From: Sphingobium sp. Leaf26
Lineage (GTDB): Bacteria > Pseudomonadota > Alphaproteobacteria > Sphingomonadales > Sphingomonadaceae
DNA length: 64,000 nucleotides
Direction of reading: 5' to 3'
NCBI RefSeq assembly: GCF_001421665.1
Contig: NZ_LMKV01000001.1
Coordinates: forward strand, 62,230-126,229
Both the position numbers and the translations under genes were made by a program. Positions 8,073 through 17,891 of the stretch are shown here, piece by piece. Below the pieces are notes generated by a model that made no database searches, was not told where the DNA came from, and saw only the letters and a list, made by a program, of their open reading frames with translations. Within the stretch, counting starts at the first letter, position 1, and each line of letters starts with the position of its first letter.

Positions 8073-9110
8073 TCAGGCCGCTTGGCAAGCCCGTCCGTGC
8101 ATAGGCACGGCAGCAATGAACTGATCCAGCGTGGCAGCGGTCACGCCCCGACGGGCCAGATGGGCCAGAACCCCATCCCACCAGGCATAAAAGGCTGTGC
8201 GGTCGCTTTCGTCGCGGACATAGGGCGTGTGGCCCGGCTCCAGCGTCGGCGAATGGAAGCTGAAATTGAGCACGGGCACGCCCTCCTCGATCAGCGCATC
8301 GATCGCGGCAATCGCGTCATGGAGCGGCACGCCTTCGGGCGTCAGCGGAATGCGGCTGAGCATCCGCGCCCGCGACAGAGCGCCAGCAAGCGGCCCCATC
8401 GCCTGGGCGGCGCGATACAGTCGCTCTCCTGCGCCCCGCAGCAGACCGGCAAAGGCGGTTGAGAGCGGCAGTTCGATCAGCGACCGGGTCGGCCCTGCCC
8501 AATAGGGCAATTGCGGCAAGCCGTGGAAATCCGGGCCATGCTGATGACTATAATCGAACCGGCTGCGCACCGAGCTGTCGAGGCGGAAGCCCGCCGCCTC
8601 CAGCAACCGCGCACTGTTGGGGCCGACACCATAGCGCCCGGCGCGATAGGCGATGGGCCGGCGACCAAAGCGCTGTTCGATACGCACGCACAGCGCCTCC
8701 AATTTGGCGCGCTCCACATCCTCCGGCAAAAAGCCGACATAGCTGTTGGCCGCATTCACCGCCTCGACATGCGGCGGATTGACCCAGGGGTGAAGATGCG
8801 CGCCGATGTCCGCCGCGCCATCGCTCGCCCATTGCCCCATCATCGCCACGGCGGCATCATCGTCGATCACCGGATAATCGGTGACATAGATCGGTTTCAC
8901 CCCGGCGGCGGCAAAATAGGCCTGGCCGCGCGCCATGCCCGCCAACGCCGTCACGCCATGGCCGACACGGCTGAACGGCGCGTCCCAGTCAAACTCTTCC
9001 TCGGTATCGACAAAGAGCATGAAGCGGGTGCCGAACCCCGGATCGAGCCGGATCATGTCCTGCGCCAGCGGCGGCTGGAGCAAATTGCCATCATGGTGGG
9101 GAACTGTCAT
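8073..9110 (-). CDS. polysaccharide deacetylase family protein
   Basis: The protein has 345 residues from the ATG at 9110. The N-terminal part carries a DTEEEFDWD acidic motif (about residues 34-42), GAHLHPWVNPP with two histidines, and YRAGRYG, the metal-site pattern of NodB-like deacetylases found in WalW/polysaccharide-export contexts. A late FSFHSPTLEPG gives the catalytic-histidine region. There is no signal peptide, so action in the cytoplasm or on a lipid-linked precursor is likely. It lies 46 bases behind a histidine kinase gene on the same strand and may be co-transcribed with it. Substrate unknown. Confidence 0.82.
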   Translation of the reverse strand: MTVPHHDGNLLQPPLAQDMIRLDPGFGTRFMLFVDTEEEFDWDAPFSRVGHGVTALAGMARGQAYFAAAGVKPIYVTDYPVIDDDAAVAMMGQWASDGAADIGAHLHPWVNPPHVEAVNAANSYVGFLPEDVERAKLEALCVRIEQRFGRRPIAYRAGRYGVGPNSARLLEAAGFRLDSSVRSRFDYSHQHGPDFHGLPQLPYWAGPTRSLIELPLSTAFAGLLRGAGERLYRAAQAMGPLAGALSRARMLSRIPLTPEGVPLHDAIAAIDALIEEGVPVLNFSFHSPTLEPGHTPYVRDESDRTAFYAWWDGVLAHLARRGVTAATLDQFIAAVPMHGRACQAA

Positions 9111-9156
9111 GCCCAATCTCTATCGCCCAATGGTTGCGATAGGGTTTCCCCGGTCC

Positions 9157-10938
9157 CTAGCCAATATCCGCCATGCCACCGGCCGCCGCGACGGCGGGGA
9201 TAGTGAGCAGCAGGCGACCCGGCTCGATGACGAGGCCGCCGCCGCTGGTCGCCGCCAGCCCACGGATCAGGCGCAATGAAAAGCCAAGGCCCAGTAGCGG
9301 CCCATCGACCCAGTCGCCCGTGCCATCATAGCCCGGATCGAGCAGTTGCGTCTCCTCCATGCCGGCCAGCGTGGAGGGGCGATTGACGGCGAAAACCACC
9401 CGCCCCGCTCCGCCGTCAGGCTGGAACCAGCAGGCGCCGGCAACGGTCTCGGCCGGGGGCGCCACGGACAGCACGGTGCGCAACAAATGCTGCACCATCC
9501 GCTCGCCCTGCACCGGGTCGACCCGCACCTGCGGCAGACCGGGCGCGATGGCGATGTCGATATCCGGCGCGCCCTGGTCGCGGAAACGGGTGGCGACCTG
9601 CGTCACCAGCAGCGCGGGGTCGATCAATTGCGGCATGGTCGCGCCATCGCCGCGTGACACGCGCGCGGCCAGATCCAGATCGTCGAAGGCGGCAAGCAGA
9701 TGCCGGGCATCGACCGCAATCTTGCCGGCCATGTCGCGATAGGCGACGCCGGCCGCACCGAACAACTCCTGCTCGATGATCTCGGCAAAGCCCAATATGG
9801 CGTTCAGCGGGGTGCGCAGTTCATGCACCAGTTGCCGCAGCGAATCCGCCGACAGCCCGGCGATCGCCATGGCGGCGGGCCGGGGTTCGCTCGCCACCTC
9901 ATGCAGGAAAGGACGGCGCGCCTGCCCGCGATAGCCCTGGAACCGGCCCGAACGATTATCGAAAAAGGGCGTGGCCGACAGGCGCCATTCACCCGCCATC
10001 ACGCCCCCGACGATGGTGAAGCGGCCATTCTGGAAAGCGCTGCGGCGCGCAAAGGCGCCCGCGACATGCGCATCGGGACCGCTATCCCCCTCCAGCGCGA
10101 CGACGCCCAGATCCAGCCCGATCAGCGCCGCGCGCGGCCCCTGGTCGATCCACAGGATCACGCCTTCAGCATCCGTCTCGAACGCGAAGAGGCGCGGTGC
10201 GGGCGGGCCGTCGGCATCGGAATTGGCGGCTTCGGGCGGCTTGCGATTGCTGGTGAAGCGGGCGATCCGATCGACCAGGTTGCGGATCTGCCCTTCCTCG
10301 CCCGACTGCGCGCGCAACGGCGTGACGTTGGTTGCAGGAGAGGTTGCAGCAGGGGTTTCCACAGAGGCGGCCGCAGGCGCCGCCGGCTGATCGAACGGTG
10401 CCGGCCCCCTGGCCGCTTCAGGCTCCCGATCGGCCTGCATATCGGCGCTCAGGATCATGTCCTCGTCACCGACCATGTCCCGCCGCTCGGTGGACAGTAC
10501 CAGATCGTGCGGACCGAAGGCTTCGAGCGCCTGCCGCGTCGCTGCGCCGATATCGCGCCGGCCACGCAGCACCCCGCGCGCCGTCGGCGTCAGATGCGAC
10601 AGCAGATCGATCCAGGCACCATCAGGCAGTTGCGCACGCGCGGCCGCAGCCGCAGCGATGGACGGCCGATCATTGGCGAAGAAGGCGACCAGGCTGGGCG
10701 AACGCAGCCGTCCCCCCAGTTCCACCACCGTCGCGATTCGCTGCGTTTCGGTCAGGTGCGGCCTCAGGGCGGACAGGCGATCAAGCAAGGCGCCCCGCTC
10801 GGACACGTCCATCAGAGCGCGATCGGCCCGGTCGCGCTGCGCCAACAGATCAACGCATTGGCGCCACAACGTCACCGCGCCCAGCCCGCCGCGGTCGTCC
10901 GCTGCCAGAACTGTCTGCAAGAGATCGTTGAAACGCAC
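9157..10938 (-). CDS. sensor histidine kinase
   Basis: The protein has 593 residues from the GTG at 10938 (VRFNDLLQTVL), chosen because a GGGGAA lies just upstream and because longer frames would run into the divergent regulator gene. The N-terminal 190 residues are helical and of no recognised family. A PAS-like region follows (about 220-360). The HisKA dimerisation helix has VHELRTPLNAILGFAEI with the phospho-acceptor His near residue 371. The ATPase part is weakly conserved: a G-box-like LLGLGFSLRLIRGLA is visible, but no clear N-box. No transmembrane segment is apparent, so it is probably a cytosolic sensor. No partner receiver gene is adjacent. Confidence 0.82.
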   Translation of the reverse strand: MRFNDLLQTVLAADDRGGLGAVTLWRQCVDLLAQRDRADRALMDVSERGALLDRLSALRPHLTETQRIATVVELGGRLRSPSLVAFFANDRPSIAAAAAARAQLPDGAWIDLLSHLTPTARGVLRGRRDIGAATRQALEAFGPHDLVLSTERRDMVGDEDMILSADMQADREPEAARGPAPFDQPAAPAAASVETPAATSPATNVTPLRAQSGEEGQIRNLVDRIARFTSNRKPPEAANSDADGPPAPRLFAFETDAEGVILWIDQGPRAALIGLDLGVVALEGDSGPDAHVAGAFARRSAFQNGRFTIVGGVMAGEWRLSATPFFDNRSGRFQGYRGQARRPFLHEVASEPRPAAMAIAGLSADSLRQLVHELRTPLNAILGFAEIIEQELFGAAGVAYRDMAGKIAVDARHLLAAFDDLDLAARVSRGDGATMPQLIDPALLVTQVATRFRDQGAPDIDIAIAPGLPQVRVDPVQGERMVQHLLRTVLSVAPPAETVAGACWFQPDGGAGRVVFAVNRPSTLAGMEETQLLDPGYDGTGDWVDGPLLGLGFSLRLIRGLAATSGGGLVIEPGRLLLTIPAVAAAGGMADIG

Positions 10939-11140
10939 GAAATTCCCCAAATTGGACGGGTTACAGGCCTGTGGTCGACCCTGTGTCGACGCGGCTCTCA
11001 TCACCGATAGGCGTTCGGGGCAAAAAGGAAAAGGCCCCGATCCCACGAACGAAAGCGATCGTCGCATAGTGGGACAATTGCAATGCCCTGAAATATTATT
11101 ATGATGGCTCGTACAAACAGGACAGGAAATAATCGAAATA

Positions 11141-11614
11141 ATGGCCGGCCCCAATATCGACGACATCGACATGCAGATCCTGGGAGAATTGCAACAGGAC
11201 GGCAGGATGACCAATGTGGAATTGGCGCGCAAGGTCGGCCTGACCGCGCCGCCCTGCCTGCGCCGCGTTCGCGCGCTGGAGGAAGCCGGGGCGATCAAAT
11301 CCTATCATGCCGTCGTCGACCCGGCGATGCTGGGCTACACCATCACCGTCTTCGCCATGGTCAGCCTGAAAAGCCAGGCCGAAGCAGACCTGAAGGCGTT
11401 TCAGGACCATGTCGCGTCGCTGCCCGAAGTGCGCGAATGCCATATGCTGAACGGCGAGATCGACTTCATCCTGAAAGTCGTCGCGCCCGACCTGCAAAGC
11501 TTCCAGCAATTCCTGACGTCGAAGCTGACGCCGGCTCCCAATGTGGTCAGCGTCAAGACGTCGCTGACCATCCGCACGTCGAAGAACCTGCCCGGCGTCC
11601 CCCTGCCCGTCTGA
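11141..11614 (+). CDS. Lrp/AsnC family transcriptional regulator
   Basis: The protein has 157 residues: an N-terminal winged helix (DDIDMQILGELQQDGRMTNV, then LARKVGLTAPPCLRRVRALE) followed by the RAM ligand-binding domain (TVFAMVSLKSQAEADLKAFQ onward). The family senses amino acids and regulates amino-acid metabolism or transport. It is transcribed away from the histidine kinase gene, with about 200 bases between the two starts. It has no obvious target operon beside it, so the effector is unknown. Length and domain order are normal. Confidence 0.92.
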   Translation: MAGPNIDDIDMQILGELQQDGRMTNVELARKVGLTAPPCLRRVRALEEAGAIKSYHAVVDPAMLGYTITVFAMVSLKSQAEADLKAFQDHVASLPEVRECHMLNGEIDFILKVVAPDLQSFQQFLTSKLTPAPNVVSVKTSLTIRTSKNLPGVPLPV

Positions 11615-11644
11615 ACCGACGGGCAGGCAGGATCGCCGCCGTCA

Positions 11645-12892
11645 TCACCCCGCCTTGCGGTCCTGATGTTCGGCCCACAGGGTCCAGAAGCCCGCAATCG
11701 CGGTCCAGTCGCCGGTCACCTGCGCCAGTGTCGCCTGCGCATTGGCCAGATCACCGGACCGCGCCAGCGCCACGCCCAGACGGGCGTTGGTGCGGCCGGC
11801 ATCGACGCCGCCCTTGCCCAGCGCCAGCCGATATTGTTCGACCGCCTGTGGAAACTGGCTGAGCGAGAAATAGCTGTCCGCCACGGCCAGCGCATCCTTG
11901 CCATTGCCAGACGCCGCCGCTTTCTTGGCCTGCGCCGGCAGCGCCGCGATTTCCTTGACCGCCTTGGGCGTGACGCTCTTGAGCAACTGGCTGGTCACGC
12001 TTTGCGTCGGGGTCAGCTTGCCGGCGCTGCGGCCGGACTCGATGATCGCCTTGGCCTCCGCATAATAGCCGGACTTTTCCGCCGCCTGCGCGTAATTCTG
12101 ATAGTCGCGTTCGCTCGCCATCGCGCCATTCGCCGCCTGCAAGCGGTACAGGTCGAGCTGCAATTGCGGCTCCAGTTCGGCCGCTGCCTGATAATTGACC
12201 AGCGCGGACCGCCATTGTTCCTTGCCGTCCTGCTGGTTCAGCCGCTCCCGATAAAGCTGACCCACTTCGGTCCAGTCGCCAGCCTGATAGGCCATGGAAA
12301 TCGCTCGGTCGGTCCAGGCGAGCGGCACCGGCTGGCCGGCCGCCTTCTGCTGCGCGATCGCCGCCTGGACGAAGGGACGGGCTTCCTTGGGCTTGTTGCG
12401 GCGCAGGGCGATGTCGGCACGCAACATGGTCGCATCGACGCCGTCATAGCCCAGCGTCCTGGCATAATCGAGCTGGGCGGTCGCGTCCTGATAATTGCCG
12501 ACCAAATAGGACAGATAGCCGGCGACATAGCGCAACCGGGGCGCCTCGCTGCGCGGCAATGCGGTGGTCTTGAACAGGTCGGTCAGTGCGATCCGCTGCG
12601 CCTGCACGTCACGACGCTGGACCGCCAGTTGGAACCGCAGTCCCGCCGCAATGTAGGATTCGAAATCATTGCTCGGCATCAGCGCGGAGATTCGCGTGCC
12701 GGCGGTCGTCGCGTCGCGCGCCTTCAGCGCTGCCTCGGCCGCCTGGACGCTGGCACGAAAGTCATCGGACATCGTAATCGGCGGACCGCTCACCACCAGC
12801 TTCTTTTTCGCGATGGCCGGGGTCGCGATCGTCATGGTCGCGAGCAGCAGCGCCGCCATCGGCAGGCGGGAAATCAGGATAGAATTACGCAT
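11645..12892 (-). CDS. exported TPR-like protein (copy A of a tandem pair)
   Basis: The protein has 415 residues from the ATG at 12892, with a signal peptide (MRNSILISRLPMAALLLATM, cleavage probably after ATPAIA). The mature part is a chain of helical repeats of TPR type with no catalytic motif. The C-terminal 180 residues clearly match the neighbouring gene: YAQAAEKSGYYAEAKAIIES here against YAEMASKTGIYGEVKSVIDK there, and GKGGVDAGRTNARLGVALAR against QKGGVDADEVNTRIGIAKTL. The pair therefore arose by duplication. It is probably periplasmic. Function unknown. The preceding gene ends at a strong terminator-like hairpin, so this copy may need its own promoter or readthrough. Confidence 0.85.
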   Translation of the reverse strand: MRNSILISRLPMAALLLATMTIATPAIAKKKLVVSGPPITMSDDFRASVQAAEAALKARDATTAGTRISALMPSNDFESYIAAGLRFQLAVQRRDVQAQRIALTDLFKTTALPRSEAPRLRYVAGYLSYLVGNYQDATAQLDYARTLGYDGVDATMLRADIALRRNKPKEARPFVQAAIAQQKAAGQPVPLAWTDRAISMAYQAGDWTEVGQLYRERLNQQDGKEQWRSALVNYQAAAELEPQLQLDLYRLQAANGAMASERDYQNYAQAAEKSGYYAEAKAIIESGRSAGKLTPTQSVTSQLLKSVTPKAVKEIAALPAQAKKAAASGNGKDALAVADSYFSLSQFPQAVEQYRLALGKGGVDAGRTNARLGVALARSGDLANAQATLAQVTGDWTAIAGFWTLWAEHQDRKAG

Positions 12893-12935
12893 GGCCGCCC
12901 CGGCCTCCCCCAAATCAATCATAGTAAAAAACAGG

Positions 12936-12981
12936 AAAGCGAAGGCGCCATGGCCGCACGCGACCATGGCGCCTTCGCTTT
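12936..12981 (-). terminator. Rho-independent terminator between the tandem TPR genes
   Basis: An 18-base perfect inverted repeat (12936-12953 with 12964-12981, loop of 10) is followed on the minus strand by a T-rich run including TTTTTT. It lies just after the stop of copy B and upstream of copy A, and should end or attenuate the copy B transcript. Confidence 0.8.
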
Positions 12982-12989
12982 GAAAGATA

Positions 12990-14264
12990 TCAGGCGCCCT
13001 TGGTGCTCAGATAGGCGAGCCAGAGGTTGGCGACCTGCTTGCGCGATCCGGCCTGCACCGCTTCGAACGAAGCCTTGGCACCGGCATTGTCGCCGCTCAG
13101 CGTCTTGGCGATGCCGATGCGCGTATTCACTTCGTCCGCGTCGACGCCGCCCTTCTGCTTGGCCAGTTCGAACATCGTCACGGCCTTGGCATAGTCGGCA
13201 TAGCCCAGATAGGCGTCACCGGTCGCTGCGGCGATCTTGCCGTTCGCGCCCTTCTTCGCATCGGCTTCGGCCGAACCCAGCGAAGCCTTGTCACCCGCGA
13301 TCTTCGACGTTGCCGCCTGATAGATGTCGCCGGCAGCGCTGGCATTCAGCACGCCCTTTGACCGGCCCTTGTCGATCACCGACTTCACTTCGCCATAGAT
13401 GCCGGTCTTCGACGCCATTTCGGCATATTCGGTAAAGTCGGCCGCGATCACCAGACCATCCGACGCACCCAGGACGCGCAGCACGTCGAGATTTTCGCGG
13501 TTCGAAATGGTCGGATTGGCGCGCTGGAACAAGCGTACGAGCGTGCGCAAATTCTGGCCACTGGGTTCCGCCTGATAGGCCATGGTCGCCCATTCGGTCA
13601 CTTCCGGGAGCTTGGCGGCCTCGGCGCGGCTGACGCCGATCTGATACCATTGTGCCGGCACCGGCTGACCCGCCGCCTTGGACGCGGCGGCCGCAGCCTT
13701 CAGCGCGGCCAGCCCCTTCTGGTTGAACCCACGCGCCGGTTCGACCGAACCGTTGCCGGTGCCTGCCTTGCCGAAATAGGCCTGCGCCAGCGTCGGCTGC
13801 ACCGCCTCGGCCTTGTAACCCGCTGCCAGCGCCGCTTCGCCGCGCTGGATGGCGAGGTCGTAATTTTTCGCCTGCATCGCCTGATCGGCGGCGATGGCGT
13901 TGAACTGGCCGGCCTGTTCGGGCGGGGTCAGGCCGCTGTCCAGCATCTGGGTCAGCGCTTCGCTTTGCAGCGCGCTGTCCTTGGAAGCAATCGAAGCGTT
14001 CAGCTTGATCGCGCCGATCTGATATTTGTCGTCATTCGACGTCGCCTTGCTGTCCGCTTCGGCCAGTGCCGCCTTGGCGCCGGCAAAATCCTGCGCTTCG
14101 GCGGCCTTCTGCGCGACCTGAAGCGCCTTGATGACGTCGGGCGAAACGTTGAGCTTCGGTCCGGCCTTCTTCTCTTCCTTCTTCGCGGCAAAGGCGGGCG
14201 CCGAAACGGCGCCGCTCGTCATCGCCAAAGCCAGCGCGAGCGCCACCGGGGTAACAAAACGCAT
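12990..14264 (-). CDS. exported TPR-like protein (copy B of a tandem pair)
   Basis: The protein has 424 residues from the ATG at 14264. This start is preferred over the ATG at 14273 because AGGAG lies about 9 bases upstream. A signal peptide (MRFVTPVALALALAMTSGAV, cleavage after APAFA) is followed by an Ala/Lys-rich helical repeat protein. Repeats of about 35 residues with A-x3-Y-type periodicity suggest TPR or Sel1-like folding. It is a paralogue of the protein encoded at 11645-12892, with the same C-terminal block KGGVDADEVNTRIGIAKTLS. No enzymatic motif is seen. It is probably periplasmic and abundant, given the good ribosome binding site and strong terminator. Confidence 0.85.
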   Translation of the reverse strand: MRFVTPVALALALAMTSGAVSAPAFAAKKEEKKAGPKLNVSPDVIKALQVAQKAAEAQDFAGAKAALAEADSKATSNDDKYQIGAIKLNASIASKDSALQSEALTQMLDSGLTPPEQAGQFNAIAADQAMQAKNYDLAIQRGEAALAAGYKAEAVQPTLAQAYFGKAGTGNGSVEPARGFNQKGLAALKAAAAASKAAGQPVPAQWYQIGVSRAEAAKLPEVTEWATMAYQAEPSGQNLRTLVRLFQRANPTISNRENLDVLRVLGASDGLVIAADFTEYAEMASKTGIYGEVKSVIDKGRSKGVLNASAAGDIYQAATSKIAGDKASLGSAEADAKKGANGKIAAATGDAYLGYADYAKAVTMFELAKQKGGVDADEVNTRIGIAKTLSGDNAGAKASFEAVQAGSRKQVANLWLAYLSTKGA

Positions 14265-14552
14265 GATCCTCATCTCCTCTGCGCGCCTGTCGGAGGACGA
14301 CAGGCGATATTTCGCGATTGAACGCCGATTAGGGGGCGGCGCGTGAACGGCCATTGAACAGCCTATATCGTCCGATTTTGCAACAGTTATGCGCCCCTTT
14401 CGTTCCGCCTGCGATCATATCCGTGCATCATGGCGTCCTGCATGCACATGCGGGCGCGACGGGTCATGCGCCCTACGGGCCAAGGGGTGACAGATTTGTT
14501 TCGCTCGGCTAGGGATCGGGCAACAGAGTCCATCCTGAAAAAGAGAATCGCA

Positions 14553-17249
14553 TTGACCGACGAGACTGTCCTCGCCGACCCTTCGGACATCAGCCCCATC
14601 TCCATCGTGGACGAGATGAAGGCCAGCTATCTCGACTATGCCATGTCCGTCATCGTCGCCCGCGCCCTGCCGGACGTGCGCGACGGGTTGAAGCCGGTGC
14701 ATCGTCGCATTCTCTTCTCAGCCCAGGAATCGGGCTTCGTCTACAACCGCCCCTATCGTAAATCCGCGCGTCTGGTCGGTGAAGTCATGGGTAAATATCA
14801 TCCCCATGGCGACAGCTCGATCTACGACGCATTGGCCCGCATGACGCAGGACTGGTCGATGCGGGTGCCGTTGATCGACGGTCAGGGCAACTTCGGTTCA
14901 ATGGACCCCGATCCGCCAGCCGCGATGCGCTACACCGAAGCGCGCCTGGCGAAGGTCGCGACGGCGCTGCTGGACGATCTCGACAAGGACACGGTCGATT
15001 TCACGCCGAACTATGACGCCTCCGAAAGCGAGCCGCAGGTGCTGCCCGCGCGCTTTCCCAACCTGCTGGTCAACGGCGCAGGCGGCATCGCGGTCGGTAT
15101 GGCGACCAATATCCCGCCGCACAATCTGGGCGAAGTGCTGCGGGCGTGCTTGGCCTATATCGACAATCCCGGCATCACCACGGACGAACTGATCCAGATC
15201 GTCCCCGGCCCCGATTTCCCGACCGCGCCGCTGATCCTGGGCCAGTCGGGTGCGCGCAGCGCCTATCATACCGGGCGTGGCTCCATCATGATGCGCTCGC
15301 GCCATATAGTCGAAAGCGGACGCGGCGACCGGGAATCCATCGTCCTGACCGCCATCCCCTATCAGGTCGGCAAGAACGGCCTCGTTGAAAAGATCGCCGA
15401 AGCCGCCAAGGACAAGCGGATCGAAGGCATCAGCGACATTCGCGACGAATCCAGCCGCGAAGGTGTGCGCATCGTCATGGACCTCAAGCGCGACGCCACG
15501 CCGGAAGTCGTGCTGAACCAGTTGTGGCGCAACACCCCTGCCCAATCGAGCTTCCCCGCCAACATGCTGGCGATCCGCGGCGGCCGCCCCGAACTGCTGG
15601 GCCTGCGCGAGATTATCGAAGCCTTCGTCAAGTTCCGCGAAGAGGTCATCACCCGACGCACCAAGTTCGAACTCAACAAGGCGCGTGACCGGGCGCATAT
15701 CTTGCTGGGCCTCGTCGTCGCGGTCAGCAATCTGGACGAGATGGTCAAGATCATCCGTGGGTCGTCCAGCCCGGCCGAAGCCCGCGAAAAGCTGTTGGCG
15801 CGCGAATGGCCGATCGGCGAGATCGCACCCTATCTGCGTCTGGTCGAAGCGATCGAAACGGACGTCCATGGCGACGTCTACAAGCTGTCGGACATTCAGG
15901 TTCGCGCGATCCTCGACCTGCGCCTGCATCGCCTCACCGCGCTGGGCCGTGACGAAATCGGCAAGGAACTGGCCGAACTGGCCGAAGCCATCGCCGAATA
16001 TCTCGCCATCCTGGGCGACCGGGTGAAGCTCTACGCCGTGATGCGCGAAGAGCTGGAAGCGATCGAGAAGGAATTCGCGACCCCGCGCCTGTCCGAAATC
16101 ACCGCTGCCGCCGACGGCATCGAGGACGAAGACCTGATCGAGCGTGAGGAGATGGTCGTCACCGTCACCGTGCAGGGCTATATCAAGCGTACCCCGCTCG
16201 AAAGCTTCCGGGCGCAGGCGCGCGGTGGCAAGGGTCGTTCGGGCATGGCGACCAAGGATGAGGACGCCGTCACCGAAATGTTCGTGACGTCGACCCATAC
16301 GCCGGTGCTGTTCTTCTCCACCGCCGGCAAGGTCTATCGCATGAAGGTATGGCGCCTGCCCGAAGGCGGTCCTGCCACCCGTGGCCGTCCGATGGTCAAC
16401 CTGCTGCCGCTGGGTCCGGGCGAAACCATCCGCACCGTGCTACCGCTGCCGGAGGACGAGGATAGCTGGAAGGATCTGCACGTCATGTTCGCGACTGCGA
16501 ACGGCACCGTGCGCCGTAACAGCATGGACGCCTTCGCCAATGTGCCGTCCAACGGCAAACTCGCCATGCGTTTCGACGAAGGCAGCGATGACCGTCTGAT
16601 CGGCGTGGCGTTGCTGACCGAAGAAGATGACGTTCTGCTCGCCACCCGCCAGGGCAAGGCGATCCGCTTCGCCGCGACCGATGTGCGCGAATTCCAGAGC
16701 CGCACCTCGACCGGCGTGCGCGGCATGACGCTAAAGGCCGATGACGAGGTGATCTCGCTGTCGATCCTCAAAGGCTTCGACGCCACCCCGGACGAACGCG
16801 AAGCCTATCTGCGCGCTGCCCCGTGGAAGGACAATGACGCCGAATCCACTCTGCCGGCGGAACGCGCCGCGCAATTTGCTGCGGCGGAACAGTTCATCCT
16901 GACCGTCTGCACCAATGGTTATGGCAAGCTGTCATCGGCCTATGACTATCGCCGCACCGGCCGTGGCGGTCAGGGCATCACCAATATCGACAATATCGCC
17001 CGCAACGGCAATGTCGTCGCCAGCTTCTCCGCCACGCAGGCCAACCAGTTGATGCTCGTCACCGATCAGGCGAAGCTGATCCGAATGGGCCTCGACAGCC
17101 TGCGCGTCATCAGCCGCAATTCGGCTGGCGTGCGCCTGTTCGATGTGGCCAAGAACGAGCATGTCGTCAGCGCCGCGAAGATCGAGGAAAGCGAAGAGGG
17201 CGAAACGCCGGATGTTCCGGAAGCCGGTTCGGAAACAGGCGAAGCGTGA
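14553..17249 (+). CDS. gyrA: DNA gyrase subunit A
   Basis: GyrA breaks and rejoins DNA during negative supercoiling with GyrB. From the TTG at 14553 ([21 protein letters not shown] about 7 bases upstream) the protein has 898 residues; upstream ATG codons lack a ribosome binding site. The catalytic tyrosine is Tyr127 in RYTEARLAK. The quinolone region reads [10 protein letters not shown] with Ser88 and Asp92, equivalent to E. coli Ser83 and Asp87, the susceptible form. The GyrA box reads QARGGKG in the C-terminal beta-pinwheel. The C-terminal tail is acidic. Its stop overlaps the next gene as GTGA. Confidence 0.97.
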   Translation: MTDETVLADPSDISPISIVDEMKASYLDYAMSVIVARALPDVRDGLKPVHRRILFSAQESGFVYNRPYRKSARLVGEVMGKYHPHGDSSIYDALARMTQDWSMRVPLIDGQGNFGSMDPDPPAAMRYTEARLAKVATALLDDLDKDTVDFTPNYDASESEPQVLPARFPNLLVNGAGGIAVGMATNIPPHNLGEVLRACLAYIDNPGITTDELIQIVPGPDFPTAPLILGQSGARSAYHTGRGSIMMRSRHIVESGRGDRESIVLTAIPYQVGKNGLVEKIAEAAKDKRIEGISDIRDESSREGVRIVMDLKRDATPEVVLNQLWRNTPAQSSFPANMLAIRGGRPELLGLREIIEAFVKFREEVITRRTKFELNKARDRAHILLGLVVAVSNLDEMVKIIRGSSSPAEAREKLLAREWPIGEIAPYLRLVEAIETDVHGDVYKLSDIQVRAILDLRLHRLTALGRDEIGKELAELAEAIAEYLAILGDRVKLYAVMREELEAIEKEFATPRLSEITAAADGIEDEDLIEREEMVVTVTVQGYIKRTPLESFRAQARGGKGRSGMATKDEDAVTEMFVTSTHTPVLFFSTAGKVYRMKVWRLPEGGPATRGRPMVNLLPLGPGETIRTVLPLPEDEDSWKDLHVMFATANGTVRRNSMDAFANVPSNGKLAMRFDEGSDDRLIGVALLTEEDDVLLATRQGKAIRFAATDVREFQSRTSTGVRGMTLKADDEVISLSILKGFDATPDEREAYLRAAPWKDNDAESTLPAERAAQFAAAEQFILTVCTNGYGKLSSAYDYRRTGRGGQGITNIDNIARNGNVVASFSATQANQLMLVTDQAKLIRMGLDSLRVISRNSAGVRLFDVAKNEHVVSAAKIEESEEGETPDVPEAGSETGEA

Positions 17250-17593
17250 GCGACCTCTTCGCCTACAAGGTGCTGACGGCGGATCAATATGACCAGTTCA
17301 AGGCCGACGGCGTGTTCAAGGGCGCACCGATCGACCTGACGGACGGCTATATCCATATGTCGACCCGCGATCAGGCGGCCGAAACGGTCGCCAAACATTT
17401 CGCGGGTCAGGATCGCCTCGTCATGCTGATGATCGACCTCGCGCCTTTTGGCGATGCGATCAAATGGGAAAAGTCGCGCGGCGGCGCGCTCTTCCCCCAC
17501 CTTTATGGCGACCTGCCGATCAGCGCGGTCGCCGGTAAGGTCGTGCTGCGCATCGGTGATGACGGCGCGCATCTGTTCCCGGCGGGGTTTTGA
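17246..17593 (+). CDS. DUF952 family protein
   Basis: This 115-residue protein begins with a GTG overlapping the gyrA stop. It contains YKVLTADQYDQFKADGVFKG, then DLTDGYIHMSTRDQAAETVA and a central FPHLYGDLPISAV, the conserved core of DUF952, which adopts an ADP-ribosyltransferase-like fold of unknown activity. Translational coupling to gyrA suggests constant low-level expression rather than a shared pathway. The length is typical. Confidence 0.9.
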   Translation: MSDLFAYKVLTADQYDQFKADGVFKGAPIDLTDGYIHMSTRDQAAETVAKHFAGQDRLVMLMIDLAPFGDAIKWEKSRGGALFPHLYGDLPISAVAGKVVLRIGDDGAHLFPAGF

Positions 17594-17657
17594 AACCCGT
17601 TCTCGCGGCTGCGCTGTCCTACCGAGCCCGCTGCTGATATGTCATCCAAACGCTGGA

Positions 17658-17760
17658 GCATCGTGCGAAAAAGTGGGAACCGGTTTTTCGCTTAAAACGA
17701 TGCGAAAACAAAAAACTAGAGCGCACGACCTGCATCGGATTTAACGCAGCGCGCTCTAGT
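17658..17760. repeat. dispersed palindromic repeat, two nested hairpins
   Basis: The 298-base gap 17594-17891 has no gene. It holds a hairpin with outer arms GCATCGT/ACGATGC (17658-17664, 17697-17703) and inner arms GCGAAAAA/TTTTTCGC around GTGGGAACC. A second hairpin has arms ACTAGAGCGC/GCGCTCTAGT (17715-17724, 17751-17760). Parts recur at 25680-25716 and 61890-61921. The layout matches REP-like elements common between genes in alphaproteobacteria. It may also terminate the gyrA-DUF952 transcript. Confidence 0.75.
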
Positions 17761-17891
17761 ATACGCTTTCCCTGGCACAGGCCGGGGAACGCACCATACA
17801 TTAACGAAGGGAACGGGTAACGTAGGCGCGGGTGACATAAAATATCCTATTCCCGCATCGAAATTTCAGGATCAGCGGGAAATGTGCGAAG

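Noticed and set aside
11141..11298. Extension of the histidine kinase frame to 11298
   Set aside because: This would overlap the Lrp/AsnC gene; the GTG at 10938 with GGGGAA is a better start.
14898..16298. 466-codon antisense frame within gyrA
   Set aside because: gyrA motifs run through the whole region on the plus strand; the antisense product has no conserved features.
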